Shown piece by piece: positions 12,891-32,019 of a stretch of DNA of 64,000 nucleotides (the first letter of the stretch is position 1; each line of letters begins with the position of its first letter). Source of the DNA: Synaphobranchus kaupii (Eukaryota > Chordata > Actinopteri > Anguilliformes > Synaphobranchidae). A program made the position numbers and the translations under genes. The DNA lies in contig CM056395.1 in the NCBI GenBank assembly GCA_029718625.1, positions 20,982,246-21,046,245 on the forward strand, written 5' to 3'. The notes under the pieces were generated by a model. The model saw only the letters and a list, made by a program, of their open reading frames with translations, did not search any database and was not told the DNA's origin.

Positions 12891-13139
12891 TCATTATGAC
12901 ACAGGGCAATATGAGTGCTGTGGCACCTTGCTTTTCTGCCTCTGTAAACTCTCGCGGTCACATAAAACAGTTTTATTTTTCACCAGGAATACATGTACCT
13001 ACATGCCTGTAGGCATTTTTATGCTGACTGCACAAACAGCATTGTACTGCGCATTTCCATTGTGTCTTGATTTAAAGCAATGCTACAACCTGCCACCAAA
13101 CTAACTCCGCAGACTCAATCACCTGAGTTAATACAGGGG

Positions 13140-13640
13140 GAAAAGCGCGGGAACAATCAGTCCTGCGGTGTATTTATACCTCATAGTTTATGGAAACGCT
13201 GCACTTTTTGCTGGGCTCCCGCGGGGCCCGTCTCAGATGGATGATCAGGAGGAGGTGCCGCACACATCCGTTTGCCCGGGCGAAGCAAAAAAGGCGAAGA
13301 ACATTCCTGGGCGTCTTTTTCCCGGGAATTTCCTCTGCCGTACGCACAAACTGTGCGTCTGCAAACACCACTTCTTTTTCCCCTCAGCGAGGCCGCACGT
13401 TCCAAGCGTGCGTCCGCTTGCACGTTGTACAGCTGATATTTTTTGGGTGAACTTCGGAGCAAAAATAGTGAACCCCATAAATAGGAAAATAGGACTTTCA
13501 GTTCTGGACCGGGAGAAGGGATTGTTTATTCAAGAATGCAGGATGACGGGAAGAGACCATTCGGTCCGTCCATTCGCCTTATTAATTTATTTCACGATGA
13601 CGTATTTTACAGCGGACCGTCTGGTTTAAAGAGAGTAGAG
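13140..13640. other. CpG-rich intronic segment
   Basis: This stretch is clearly richer in CpG than its surroundings (CTCCCGCGGGGCCCG, GCCCGGGCGAAGC, GCGAGGCCGCACG, GTGCGTCCGCTTGCACG). Several overlapping open frames exist on both strands, as expected in GC-rich DNA, but none shows a recognisable domain. An internal promoter or a non-coding exon is possible and unproven. The neighbouring parts 12891-13139 and 13641-14023 show nothing further. Confidence 0.45.
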
Positions 13641-14023
13641 TGAGAGACTGAGGCAGTGTTGGCCAGTTGTGTCTCTCTCCCCCCCACAGTTTCCACAAAG
13701 GGAGAAGAACTGAAGCTGACAGATCGTGTGCGATGCGCCCTGAGCGCAAGCTAAGATCATCGTTCGGGTTCAAAAAGCAGTCGCTTCTTTTATTTCCTGC
13801 CGCTGCATCCGTCTCCTCTGCCCTTTTTCTCAAGGCATCGCTTCCATCTTTCCACTTGGAGGATCCAGAATGCACTAGAAGCACTGGCCCCTGAAAACCG
13901 CTACATTAGTTTCTCCCAACAACGCAAAGCGTAGGGCCAGCGGGTCGCCAGCTGTCAGCGGTAACAGAAACATCTCTCCTCCCACAGGCGCTAGCTCTCT
14001 CCTGTAGTACTGCGTGTGCTGTG

Positions 14024-14165
14024 CGGGGCTAAACTATCCATTTAGCAGATCCAGAGCAGTGTACAAAGCTTACCCTCCACGTCTCATTTATATAGCTGGA
14101 TATTTACTGAAGCGGTTCAGGTTAAGTACTTACTCGAGAGTACAGCCACCTCCAAGTTACAAGTC
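14024..14165 (-). mobile_element. tRNA-derived SINE, partial copy
   Basis: It contains the blocks TATATAGCTGGATATTTACT, GAAGCGGTTCAGGTTAAGT and TTACAAGTCC, found in the same order in the fuller minus-strand copy at 14682-14905. The head with the A box is missing. Confidence 0.65.
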
Positions 14166-14681
14166 CAATTCAAATCAAATCAAAATGTATTCACACAGCG
14201 TATTTCACAAACAATTGTCACGATACACTTCACAGAAAAATCCTAGCCTAAACCCTCATGAGAGTGAGTCAAAGGCAACAGTGGCAAGGTAAAAGCCCCT
14301 GGGTGGAGGGTGAAACCTTGGGAGGAACCAGACTCAAGGGGGAGCCCATCCTCCTCTGGTCAGCTCAGGATGTAGTTCTCTGACCATTTCCTGTCTCACG
14401 GGCAGGTGAATGAGAGGAGCGCACAAGCTTCAGACATCGCGATCCCGGAGCGCTGTGGGGGCGACCGGCGCGCTGGTACAGAGAGCAGAATAATTAGACG
14501 CTGCCACATTGGGGAGACGAGGGTTTAAATATGCATTTTACATTTTTAGGTATAATTTTAATTACATTTAATTAGGTCATATTCATCAGCACCTAACTAT
14601 CCATTTTAAATGAAAATTATCTCAAATACTTCAGACAAAAAAAAGGAAGGGCTGAGAAATACGCACCCAGCAGCCCTGTCT

Positions 14682-14905
14682 CATTACAGTACAGGCATTT
14701 ACCAGACGCTCTCATCCAGAGCGACTTACACAACTTCTTATTACGTCTTATTACATTTATCCATTCATACAGCTGGATATATATACTGAAGCAATTCAGG
14801 TTAAGTGCCTTGCCCAAGGGTACAACAGCAGTGCCCTACCTGGGAATCGAACCTTCAACCTTTCGGTTACAAGTCCAGTTCCTTAACCATTATGCTACAC
14901 TGCCG
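14682..14905 (-). mobile_element. tRNA-derived SINE with LINE-type 3' tail
   Basis: Read on the minus strand it starts with a tRNA-like head: CGGCAGTGTAGCATAATGGT (A box), then GGTTCGATTCCCAGG (B box). It continues through a body with ACCTGAATTGCTTCAG and ends in GTCGCTCTGGATGAGAGCGT followed by CTGGTAAATGCCTG. That tail hairpin is shared between fish SINEs and L2/UnaL2-type LINEs, which supply the reverse transcriptase. Related copies are at 23911-24136 (+), 14024-14165 and 46338-46508 (partial). Confidence 0.88.
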
Positions 14906-16019
14906 CTGTGTCTCAAACACAATCCCACTGCAGCAAATAAGCGCATACGCAGGAACACACCTGCCTCCTCAACCAAACTCCCACACAAGCGGCAGGAGAG
15001 GCTCACACCCAGAATAACCATTCATGCCATTTACAACATTTTTGCTTTGTACAATTCTTTTTTTTTTTTAAAAGAACCTCTGTGCTGCCATTTCGCAAGG
15101 ATATGGTATTGTTTCTGGCCAGTCACATGCTCATATCCAGGGCAACTGACATTGTTTAATATTTGACATTGTAGGGTCTCACACATCCCCCATGTACACA
15201 CTTTTCCAGCTTTTTAAAAATTTTTAATTTTTTTATTATTTCGGGGAATGCGCTGTTGTATTTTGGGAAACATAGTGCAGCCGGAGGCAGTTCCTCCCAA
15301 TTTGACGGTAGTGGGCTCTTCCACCAGAAGGACAGAAAACCCAAAACTCTTTCAAAGGAAGAAATGACGTGTTGCGGCAGTGTTCAAGTTGAAGTTTGCA
15401 TTTTCTTGTTAGCCTGTGGACTTTTACCCATTTATACAGCAGCGCGGGAAACAGAGTCCCATTACTCCAGCCCGTTTCATAACTGGGACTCCGGGAAGTG
15501 GCTTGTTCTCGTGAGAAGCCGAACATGAACTTTAAAGGATAGCGATACGTACAGAGATGAGACGTAGAATATGACTATGGGGACTAATGATACAACTTGT
15601 ATAAGAATGGTGATCTAAACATAGGGGTCCGTGTTGGGAGCCATTGTCATTTTGTGATGCCAATTAGTCGTATCAGGAGACTGGAGTAAGAAGAGTCAGT
15701 GTTTTTTCAGGAGCGAGTGGGTGTTTGTTGAATAAGGTGATTTCTTTCCCCGGGTTTCCCGTCTCTGGTTTTGGCGGATAATGGGCAGAATCACCCTTTG
15801 CGTGAGCCCGGCAGGGTGGCGCTGTCAGCGTAACGCCGTGGAGGCGTGAGGCCTGATCCTGGCCCAGGGGACGAGTGTAATGGCTTCCTGAAATGAGGAC
15901 TCGCAGTGTGTCGATTTTCATTTTTATTTGTTTAACACTAACTTTCTCTTGTCTCTCCCCCTCTCACTCTATCTGCCCCTGGTTCTGTTACCCCCCTCCC
16001 CTCCCCTCCCCTCCCACAG

Positions 16020-23515
<7,496 letters not shown>

Positions 23516-23645
23516 GAGCAAGTCGTTTCCCACCTGACAAAGGAAAAGACATTTGGTTCCCATGACGACTGCTCACAGTAGCTGCCATGCGCCCTTCATA
23601 AGATGTTAAATCTTTAGACAACAATAAAAAAACACTTCCATGATA
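23516..23645 (+). other. TUSC3: TUSC3 3' untranslated region (short form)
   Basis: Sequence after the TGA at 23513-23515 runs into a canonical AATAAA at 23623-23628, so a short 3' UTR of about 130 nt is likely. The exact cleavage site cannot be read from the sequence, and longer forms are possible. Confidence 0.65.
23623..23628 (+). terminator. Polyadenylation signal of TUSC3 (AATAAA)
   Basis: AATAAA lies 108 bases after the stop codon of the FLIK exon, on the same strand and at a normal distance for a short 3' UTR. Confidence 0.6.
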
Positions 23646-23910
23646 CACGCAAACCAAAAGAGTGTTTATGTGATATACCAGGCCAATTCATCATAAATGT
23701 AACCGTTACTTTATATAGCATTTGTGTTGTTTAATTTGATTCACTACAGGCTGTACAAATTCAATAGAACTTTACAATGAAAATGTTCCCATTTACTCAT
23801 CAAGGCCTACTGTGAATGAACCTATAAAAACCTCGTCTCATCCTCAACAAAAGAGTCATTATTTGTGTATTTCATGCTTGCATGATTCTTTTGCATGATT
23901 TTTATAACTC

Positions 23911-24136
23911 GTGGGCAGCGCTATGGGTATGGAACTGAGCTTGTAACCAAGGTTGTAGGTTCACTTCCCAGGTAGAACTGTTGTACCCTTCAGCAAGTTA
24001 CTTAACCTGAACTGTTTCAGTATATATCCAGCTCTATAAATGGATACTATGTAAAAGAAAAGGGAAAAAAAAATGTTTTTAAAGTTGCGGAAGTCGCTCT
24101 GCATAAGAGCATCTGCTAAATGCCTGTAACGTAATG
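23911..24136 (+). mobile_element. tRNA-derived SINE with LINE-type 3' tail
   Basis: Same family as 14682-14905, on the + strand: GTGGGCAGCGCTATGG head, GGTTCACTTCCCAGG B box, body with ACCTGAACTGTTTCAG, and the tail GTCGCTCTGCATAAGAGCAT then CTGCTAAATGCCTGTAACG. It lies 270 bp after the TUSC3 polyadenylation signal. Confidence 0.88.
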
Positions 24137-25868
24137 ATTATGTGTAGAAACGGAACACACACCAATAATTCAAACACAACAGTCTGAAATTCCTGCCCAA
24201 AGTTAAAGGGAGAAAGGTGGTCACATTTGACTGGTTGGAGAGTCCTTTATACAGATGGGACTTGTTAACTCTGTACCTGATGCACATAACAAAACAGCCG
24301 ACCGCCCTGAAATTACCCAAGAATCTGCCCTCAGGGCTCCCGATTAGCTTAGCTTAGACGCGCTAGTGGGAGTCTGCGCTATGTCATTACGACCAGGATT
24401 CTGGGATATTTCAGTACGACTGGGTTTGGACATTTAGGAAACGCTCTTTATCTACAGTCATATTCACACCTTTTCCGTCTCGCACACCAGTGACGTCACT
24501 GTCCCAACGCACACAGGGCCAAAAAACAGATCAACCCCCTTCCATTAAACGCCGTTAGGTGTGAAAAGCTCGACACCTGGCGTATTAAGATTGCCGGCAT
24601 GTTTCAGACGCGTTTCAGCCATTTCCCCTCAAAGACAGCCTAAGTTCTTCCTCCATGCCTGGTCAGTGCCGCCCTGCCGCCATTAACAGGCCTCTCAGGA
24701 GGTGTGACCCCTCCCTCCCTCCCCTCCTAAACTGCCACCTTGCAGATAATCAAAATAATTATAAAGCCCCATGAAGAGACGTAACACAACAGAAAAATAA
24801 ATAAATAAAATGATCAGACCTCTCTCTGGGCTAATCTCGGGGAGGTAGCGTTTGCAGGGGGCTGTTGTCGGTTGCGCCTCTGTGACCTCATCGGCAGCGA
24901 GCTGGCAGACAGCCGCGGCGGCTGCAGGGTGAACGTTAGGACATCGGGGACGGAGGGCTATGTGACGTGGGCTGCTGCCAAGTTTGAAGGTGACGGACCG
25001 CGAGCGCCCTGTCAGAGAGGGGGGAAACGGTAACAGGCTCCGGAAGGTTCCGGCTGCCTCCGGAAACTGGGACAGGGGCAAGGCCGCAGTCGCTCTAGGA
25101 CACGATGACTCACACAGACTTTATTGCATTACAAGTGGTCGTGGAAATATTAACCTTGTATTACTTTGCTGAATATAACGTCTGGCCGGAAAATGTGCAT
25201 TTCAAAAGACCATCTCGTAATTCCTCCTTTAACAGAATCCAGTGAAGAGGTACAATTCACATTGTTTTGTTTAGCATCGAGTGACAGGTTTAATTTCACC
25301 CAGGCGTTTCTGTCATTCATTGTAATCAGCTGGAATCTTGCCAGTTCCCCGAAGAGATACAGTATCTCCTTAAAACAAGAGATACGGTCTCCTTATCAAT
25401 AAGCAGGGTCACAATTAAAAAAAGGAAGCAAAGACAAGCCGTACGTGGGCCTTCGCAAGCTTTGATTAGAAGTAATGGCTAATTACGTTAGCTGCGCCTG
25501 TCTGTTCTGTTCCATCGCAAATTAAATGTTTTTCATTATTCTTTGTGATTTAATCTGGCTCAGCAGGGCACCTTTGGGCATAAGGGGCCATTGCTCAGGT
25601 TCTCCCTCCCTCTGATTGGCTGTAGGCGTGACAGACAGGCCAATCACATCACGATCCCGGTGACTTGGATGTAGGAGACAAGCGGCATAATTTGTCATTC
25701 CGCCAGCAACGGTCAGAGCGCTCGAAGAGTCCGCACATAGAGGGTGCCTGAGCTACTCAATGGAATGCCTTTGATGTCTGCAGAATTCAAAAAGAATTTT
25801 TATTTGTATTTTTTTTTTTACGAAGCCATTTCCGTTGGCTGTTTAGGATGCAGACGCCAGCCTGCAGG
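24137..25868. other. Intergenic, GC-rich part without recognised genes
   Basis: Non-repetitive DNA after the SINE. Bases 24830-25100 are CpG-rich (GCAGACAGCCGCGGCGGCTG, GACCGCGAGCGCCCTGTC), but neither strand gives a recognisable protein or a coherent splice pattern. A (AAAT)n run sits near 24796. I see nothing else. Confidence 0.5.
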
Positions 25869-26549
25869 TGTCATGGTTTGCGCCTGCTTTTCCTTTGTTC
25901 TGCGGTCGTTTGTCCTTTTCTGTTCGACGGGGCAATCTATCGGATTTTTCGGTGTTCCACACCGGGGTTTCCGTTCTTTCCGGCACTTAGTGAGTGCACC
26001 TGTTGCGGATTTCCTGCTTCTATTTAAGCCTAGGATTTCCTCCTTCCGGTGCTTGGTTGTCATTTGCTCATTTTGACTTAAAGCCGGTAAGGTATAGGTA
26101 GGCACTCTAAGGAGACCTCTTTCCTCCATTGCCCTGCTTTGGAGTTATGAGGGACTTGCCTTTTTGTGTGTTAGACACATAGGAACACATTTCCTTTGCT
26201 TTTTCTGTCCCTCGCTCCTGCTATCGCTCTGGTCTCTCTGAGACAGTTTTTCTTTCTGTTTGCTCTGTACCTCTCTTTATTTCCTTGTGTTCTCTCTATC
26301 GAGAGTGAGAGGCATTTTTCCTTATTTTTCTTTTTTCGAGCCTACGAGTCTCGCTCGCCCAATTATTTCTCCCTTTTTGTCAGTCTCCTTAGTATTGCTC
26401 TCCAGCTGGGAGAGCTGGAGCTGTTTATTCTTTCTGTTTTTTCTCCCTTATTCGCGGATTTTGTCCGTCTCATTGGTGTTCTTTATTGGACACTTAAAGA
26501 ATCCCTTTAGTTGCATTTGGACCTCCGAACCATTCGCCTCCCCCTTACA
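25869..26549 (+). mobile_element. Solo LTR of an LTR retrotransposon
   Basis: A 681-bp segment beginning TGTCATGG and ending CCTTACA (TG...CA) is flanked by the perfect 5-bp duplication GCAGG (25864-25868 and 26550-26554). A TATTTAAG box lies at 26021-26028, followed by a very pyrimidine-rich downstream half, as in many Ty3/gypsy LTRs. No internal coding region or second LTR is present, so it is a solo LTR left by recombination. The orientation is from the TATA-like box. Open frames across it have no meaning. Confidence 0.82.
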
Positions 26550-27366
26550 GCAGGGTGCTCTCGTTGAAGTACTGGCTGAGGCCGGCCGCACCGACAGACC
26601 TGAATAGGAGGATTACGGGCCTGGGTGGTCAAACCGGGGCGGGAGGGGGCGGGGGAACCCATCCGCGACCCTCCAGGGCTTCATCACTGCTGAGCCGATC
26701 TTCAAAATGCAGCTGACAGCCGTACCCACCCCTCTGTCCTACTAGCCCCAGCCCACCAGTCACGATGTCAAGTCGTTTGCAATCAAACCTTTTTTTTCTA
26801 ATCACTTGCTCTCCTCGTTTAACTGCGGCATTTGTTTTACATGGGCTTGGGTTTCCTGTTGAAGGCACAAGGTCTGAAAAGTGACTCGGAAACTTTCCGG
26901 GAGACTAATTATACACAAGAAGTAGCTAAAGTATTGTGCTACTTAAACGCAAACCAGAGGCACGGAGTCTGCTTGGCGAACTCCTCTTTAGCTAAGAGTG
27001 GTGTACAGAGCCTGATTATGAAACACTGACCCCTGATGAAATATGCCATAGCCAGTTGCAAACTTCATGTGATCAAAAGAGATTCTACTGTGAAAGCTGA
27101 CTTCTGGAAAACATTATTTCTGATTTCCACCTTCAAACATGCCATCTTATATATTCCACATGTGAGATGGTAAGGAAGCCTCAAGGCAAAACAACAAAGC
27201 AAGCTGTGGTCAAATGTGTCGTGCACTCTGCTGTTGGTCTTAGAGCTGTATGAGATCAAATATCGAACTATACCTGGTCTTCACATTGGACATAATGGGT
27301 TTTTCAACAACAAAAAAAAAGAAGAAATCTAACACACATGGCCATCAGCTTTACATTGATCTAAAG

Positions 27367-28012
27367 CAGTGGTTCTCAACCCTGGTCCTGGAGCACCCCT
27401 GTGTATTGCTAGTTTTTGTTCCAACCACAATTGCAATGCCAGAATTTTAACAAGCTGTTAATTTTTCTTAATTAAAATGTTATGTTCATGTTGATAATGC
27501 TTATTGTGTTATATTGCAAACCTTTACAAAGAAGAGGTAACAACTGAGCAGAATAGGCTCCTAATTAGGTAATTGAACACAAGTTTTAAGTTCCTTCATA
27601 ATTTTTTCCTTAAACTTGTTAACACAATGCAGGTTTGACTTGTTATATCATTTGCTTTGCCTTTGAATTCTTCATTATTTACCAAACAGTTAGTTTTAGT
27701 GGCCATGTGTCCACAATTTCACCAATTATGAGCCTATTTATTCACCTCAGTCTTTAATTTGATCAGTTAAAACAGTTTTTACCTCTTTTTAATTGTTTAC
27801 AATACAGCACAATGTGAATATTGGACTTTTATTCTTCATGGCATGCATAGCTATTCCTAATATAATGTGGCTTAAGAGGGTAAATAATCCCTCTAAACAT
27901 TAAAAACACCTAATTAAGAAAAAATATCGGCTTGTTAAACTTCTGGTATTTTGAGTGGGAACGAAAACCAGCATACACAGGGGTACTCCAGGACCAGGGT
28001 TGAGAACCACTG
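27367..28012. mobile_element. hAT-like non-autonomous DNA transposon
   Basis: A 646-bp element with terminal inverted repeats CAGTGGTTCTCAACCCTGGT (27367-27386) and its complement ACCAGGGTTGAGAACCACTG at the right end, extending a further 15 bases or so. The 8-bp flanks ATCTAAAG (27359-27366) and AACTAAAG (28013-28020) differ at one base, as expected for an ageing hAT duplication. The interior is AT-rich and non-coding. Confidence 0.92.
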
Positions 28013-28020
28013 AACTAAAG

Positions 28021-29167
28021 CATTCAAGAATATATTTGCAGAAATTAAAAACGGGGTGATCAAAATGAATTGCATTCACTGTCCCTTCTCTTCTACTGGT
28101 ACAGCAGAGGACTGCCACAAGTAAGCAGACAGTGCTACTATCAATTAAAAGCCAGTGCACTAAAAGTCCTGTATCCTTAGAGGCACAAACTGAAAGGAAA
28201 CCAGATAACAACACCAAACCAGGTACTGTTAGAAGGCTGCAGTTGTGTAGGCGGATTGAATAATTCCCCCTAGTGGTGAAATTAAGGCACTGCGTGTTGA
28301 CTTGTGGGACCTGTTGTTTTTGTCAGCCAACGAGTGAACGGGAGACAGAAACATTATCTATGGTTCTTAAGCTTTAAGCCAAGATGCTGCAAGCTCTCGC
28401 TGCCAATGGCACTGCCAAGGGACACAATCATGCAGCTGATGTACATTAGGAGAACCGGCCTTCGGGTTGTTACTGGTGAACTAAGCTCTTTTAATGTCTG
28501 ATGCTAATGATTCTGTGGGCTTCAAAAGAACACAGGTTAATAGAGAAGGAAATTACGGCCAAGGAGGAGCGAAGCGTGCGCGCTTTCATTTCAGTCATTA
28601 AATAACAATAAAGTGCCTTGCGCCCTCAAAAGCAAGGGAAGACTATTTATAGTCCCCTTTTGAAATAAGTCTCGCAAGGCGGAAAAATGCACGTACAGCA
28701 AAAGCTGCAGATTTCCCCGCCTCCCTCGCCACCCAATAAACAAGCAGCATCGCAACCGACGCCACCCACGGTTTGTCATTAAAATAAATTGCCCTGAAAA
28801 GCCACAGAAGAGGATATTGAGGATATGAGCTTTAAAGGAAATCACACTTTCATCACCCAATTATTTGCTACACAGCTGTTCCTGTTGTGTGGCTGCACCA
28901 AATCTGGCAATTTAGTGAAACTTCTCCCCGGTTAAACCATCTCCCAATCAGCATTACACTCACAGAACATTACAATCACAAAACGTGAATATGCCAAATA
29001 CAGTATGCTTTATGTATAATTACTGTACAGTGAATGCTGTCTCAGATTTAGTGTTAATTATATGGATAAGGCGGATGTAACCATCCTGTGCTACTCCGAA
29101 ACATGTTGCCGTAATGTTTTCAATCCTGAGACGCCCGTTTTAGGCAGTCAGAATGCTTAGAGTCTTT
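28021..29167. other. Intergenic, no recognised feature
   Basis: Ordinary non-repetitive sequence. I see no exon, RNA gene or repeat of note on either strand. Confidence 0.5.
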
Positions 29168-29868
29168 GGGCTCTATCTTGACGATCTTAGAGCATGGTCT
29201 AAAACTCATGGTGCTAGTGCTTTTAGGGCGTGTCGAAGTCCACTTTTGCTAGTTAGACGGCGTGTTATTTGAGTGATAAGTACAGCGCAAGGTGCAAATG
29301 GGTCTGTTCATTAATTATAGGTGTGTCTTGGGCGTAACATGCAATAAACCAATTAAAACGTCATATCTCATTCCCTTTAAAAGCCACCTGCATTTGCATC
29401 TCGGTGGATTGCTAATATTATGGCGTACAGTAAGACTGTGAAAACAGTGATTTACAGCTGGCAAAAACAGACATGCTCATGCGCGTAGTTAAACCGTGCG
29501 AGCAAGCAATAGGCTAAATGGATCAATATTATGATAAATATTATTTGGACTAAACATTATGTACGTGTTTTGATATACACAATAATAATCTTTCACATTA
29601 GGGTTTAACACCGGCACGGGTTCCGACCAAACTATTTCCCAGAAATATAATAACGGGAAAACAGGAAACATTTTTTCCATTAGCTTACACAAGGAATGTT
29701 ATTCTACAAAATATATGCGGTTTAATTTTGTTATAACACCTGCAGCAGCTGAGAATAAGTACCAGAACTTGGCTTCCCTCTCAGCTTAGAAAACGCAAAA
29801 TTAGCCTGCTTGTTTAACAAATTTCATTTGATTATACAATGAAACATCGTCAAACATCAATTCCATGA

Positions 29869-31094
29869 GGGCCAGGCCAAGCGGTAACGGAGGGACACTT
29901 TTGCTGTATTTTGCCCTAGTACTCCTGTTCTATCCAAGGCTGAGTAAAATAAGAACTGGCATTATATAAAGGCTACCTTAGACTACAAACTGAGGGGGAA
30001 AAGTTTGGGGGCAAACAACTTCTTGGGGGTAAAGTTTATAAAAAACCGAGGTAACCGAGGGACGCAAACTTAACGTCTGTTTTTTGCACTTTTTTCAGAC
30101 ATGCATATCATATGGTTCCTGAGGTGAAATTGTTCATAAATTTCATATTGTACTATTACCACTTAAATATGAACAGGCAAAATGGTAAGCCACTTGTGCT
30201 GCATTTTTATGCGAGGTTTAAAGTCAGATGGTCATGGTAATGGAGGGACATTGAGAAATGGTAACGGAGGGACACATTTTCACTTTATTCAGGCAGCAAT
30301 TATACATCATATACCAGTTGTTTGCATCAATTAATGTATTTAAATATATTTTGGCAACATTTTATGCAGCTTTAAAATTGAGCCTGCACCACTTTAAATA
30401 GATAAAGTTTTCAATTGATGAAAGTGGATGCTATGTGAAAAAATGTTCCAATGTAACCTAAATTATTTTAAAATGAACTCTAAATTAATCATATTTTATT
30501 TTAAATCTTAATTCAATAATTACATCATGATGTGAAAAGCAACAATTAGGCTGGCCTTAAATGATTGTTTGTTTGCTGTAACCCAACCTTGTATTTTCGG
30601 TACATTTCCAGGTCAACATTATCAAGACACATTCCATTAAGCTTTCTTTTGGAATGTTTCCCCTCTCTAAGTAGAAAATTAATTGAAAAACAATGTTTTT
30701 TGGTAACGGAGGGACAGGCCGAAATGAGAATCGAGAAATGTTTTAATACCTTGTCAAAGAAATTCTGTGACTTTTTATCCTAAACCATTCACTCTACTGG
30801 GATGCCTATTCATATCATCATTAGAAAAATGCTATTTATTCATACTTTATTAAAAATGATTGCTCAGTAAGACTATTGTGATATGATAGAATCAGGGGGA
30901 AAGTGCATCTGTTCAAGTTCGTCAACCCCAATGGATTCAAAAGCCCATAACTTATTTATCTAGGAGAGATAATTCAATACTTTTTTTTCTGTACACCTTA
31001 GAATGTTGGCTTCAAGATCAGGAAGGTAGATAGGAAGTAATTTCATAATGTTTCAAATTTTGCTACTGATGTTAACCTCCCCTTGGCCTGGCCC
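29869..31094. mobile_element. Putative DNA element with GGGCCAGGCCAAG ends and repeated subterminal motif
   Basis: A perfect 13-bp inverted repeat, GGGCCAGGCCAAG (29869-29881) and CTTGGCCTGGCCC (31082-31094), bounds 1226 bp. The left two-thirds carries five same-strand copies of the motif GGTAACGGAGGGACA, exact or with one or two changes, at 29883, 30050, 30236, 30260 and 30702. Repeated subterminal motifs are typical transposase binding sites. No coding frame was recognised and no clear target duplication was found, so the boundaries and class are uncertain. Confidence 0.5.
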
Positions 31095-31672
31095 ACGAGG
31101 CAGTTCTCACAGCAGACAGATCACAGGCAATGAATTTCGGCTAGCAAAACTTCATCCGAAGTTCATATTACGTGCATTCTAATATAGATTAATAACATAC
31201 GTATATTGTGTTCTTTTGCCTTAATGATGACACTAAATACACTAAAGCTGTCAGGTTGGGAACCCATAGCTTTACACATTTTCCCTTGTTTTAAATCTTC
31301 TCGCTTATAGAATATGACCAACGCATTTTTACTGGTCATTGCCTTAAAACAAGCCCACATTCCCGCGATTCCAGGGACAACGTGCGTTTATGCCGGGAGA
31401 GAAAATGTTTTATTTTGGGGGAAAATATTAATCCCCATTTCACAATGTAATCTTAGTATTTTTATGCATGTTTGTGCATGCCCCTGTGTGTGTAACAGAC
31501 AGGAGGGTGTACGTGCATTGTGCACATGCCTATGTAGACACATATTAGGCTAATATGTTCATATTGCACATTGAAACAACTGCAACATGACTTAAGACCA
31601 GGTTTGTGGTGGTTTTAGCGCAAGTGCTTAATGCTGCCTCAAGATAGCAATACGCCAGAAATTATCCTGGCC

Positions 31673-31842
31673 CAGAGGCGCAGATGGGATTTTTAAACTG
31701 GGGGGGACCAAGCTGTCAGCAAATGATTCCAACTCAATTGGTTATATTGTGTAAATACACAAAATTGGGGGGGACGGATCGTGGTCACTATAAATCTGGG
31801 GGGGACATGTCCCCCCCGTCCCCAGTGCCATCTGCGCCCATG
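31673..31842. mobile_element. 170-bp hAT-like MITE with perfect 8-bp target duplication
   Basis: The ends CAGAGGCGCAGATGG and CCATCTGCGCCCATG are inverted repeats with two mismatches. The perfect 8-bp duplication TCCTGGCC flanks it (31665-31672 and 31843-31850). The interior has several GGGGGGGAC runs and a short palindrome around GGGACATGTCCC. It was inserted into the Harbinger-like element at 29168-32019. Confidence 0.9.
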
Positions 31843-32019
31843 TCCTGGCCACACCTCATCTTAAGACCAATCCGCTCAGTTCACTTGCTATGGGCGCACA
31901 TTCATGCGCTATTTAAACTACCTGAGTGCTGGACGTTAACATGACACCTGCGCCGGTCTGAAACTAGCAAAGACATTTGCGTCTGGGTTACTGCCTAGCA
32001 CCAGGTGTAAGATAGAGCC

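Larger units (their letters stand above)
1..16019 (+). other. TUSC3: TUSC3 intron upstream of the first visible exon
   Basis: The first visible exon opens with a functional acceptor, so everything to its left belongs to a preceding intron of at least 16 kb. I looked for the preceding conserved segment (the MWNHIRGPPYAH region) and did not see it. Repeats inside are listed separately. The unlisted stretches 213-1017, 1420-3747, 4220-5517, 5785-7016, 7238-8157, 8531-10533, 11250-12616 and 14906-16019 show only ordinary AT-rich intronic DNA with short simple repeats (CTCC runs at 609-650, A-runs near 2040 and 2120, a C24 tract at 2346-2369, TG/CA near 9400). Confidence 0.85.
29168..32019. mobile_element. 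Harbinger-like element enlarged by nested insertions
   Basis: The left end GGGCTCTATCTTGACG and the right end CACCAGGTGTAAGATAGAGCCC form a terminal inverted repeat. Both subterminal regions share TTTGCTAGTT and ...GGCGCA-rich blocks in inverted orientation. The ends match, from memory, a common fish MITE family often placed with PIF/Harbinger. The present 2.85 kb includes at least two later insertions (29869-31094 and 31673-31842). No transposase was recognised, and no clean target duplication is visible. Confidence 0.65.

Noticed and set aside
13168..13629. A 153-codon frame in the CpG-rich intronic segment, with others overlapping on both strands
   Set aside because: GC-rich DNA has few stops. 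The frames contradict each other, show no recognisable domain and lack splice signals in phase.
14810..14905. A possible tRNA gene on the minus strand
   Set aside because: It has A- and B-box-like blocks but no intact acceptor stem or cloverleaf, and is followed by a SINE body and LINE-type tail.
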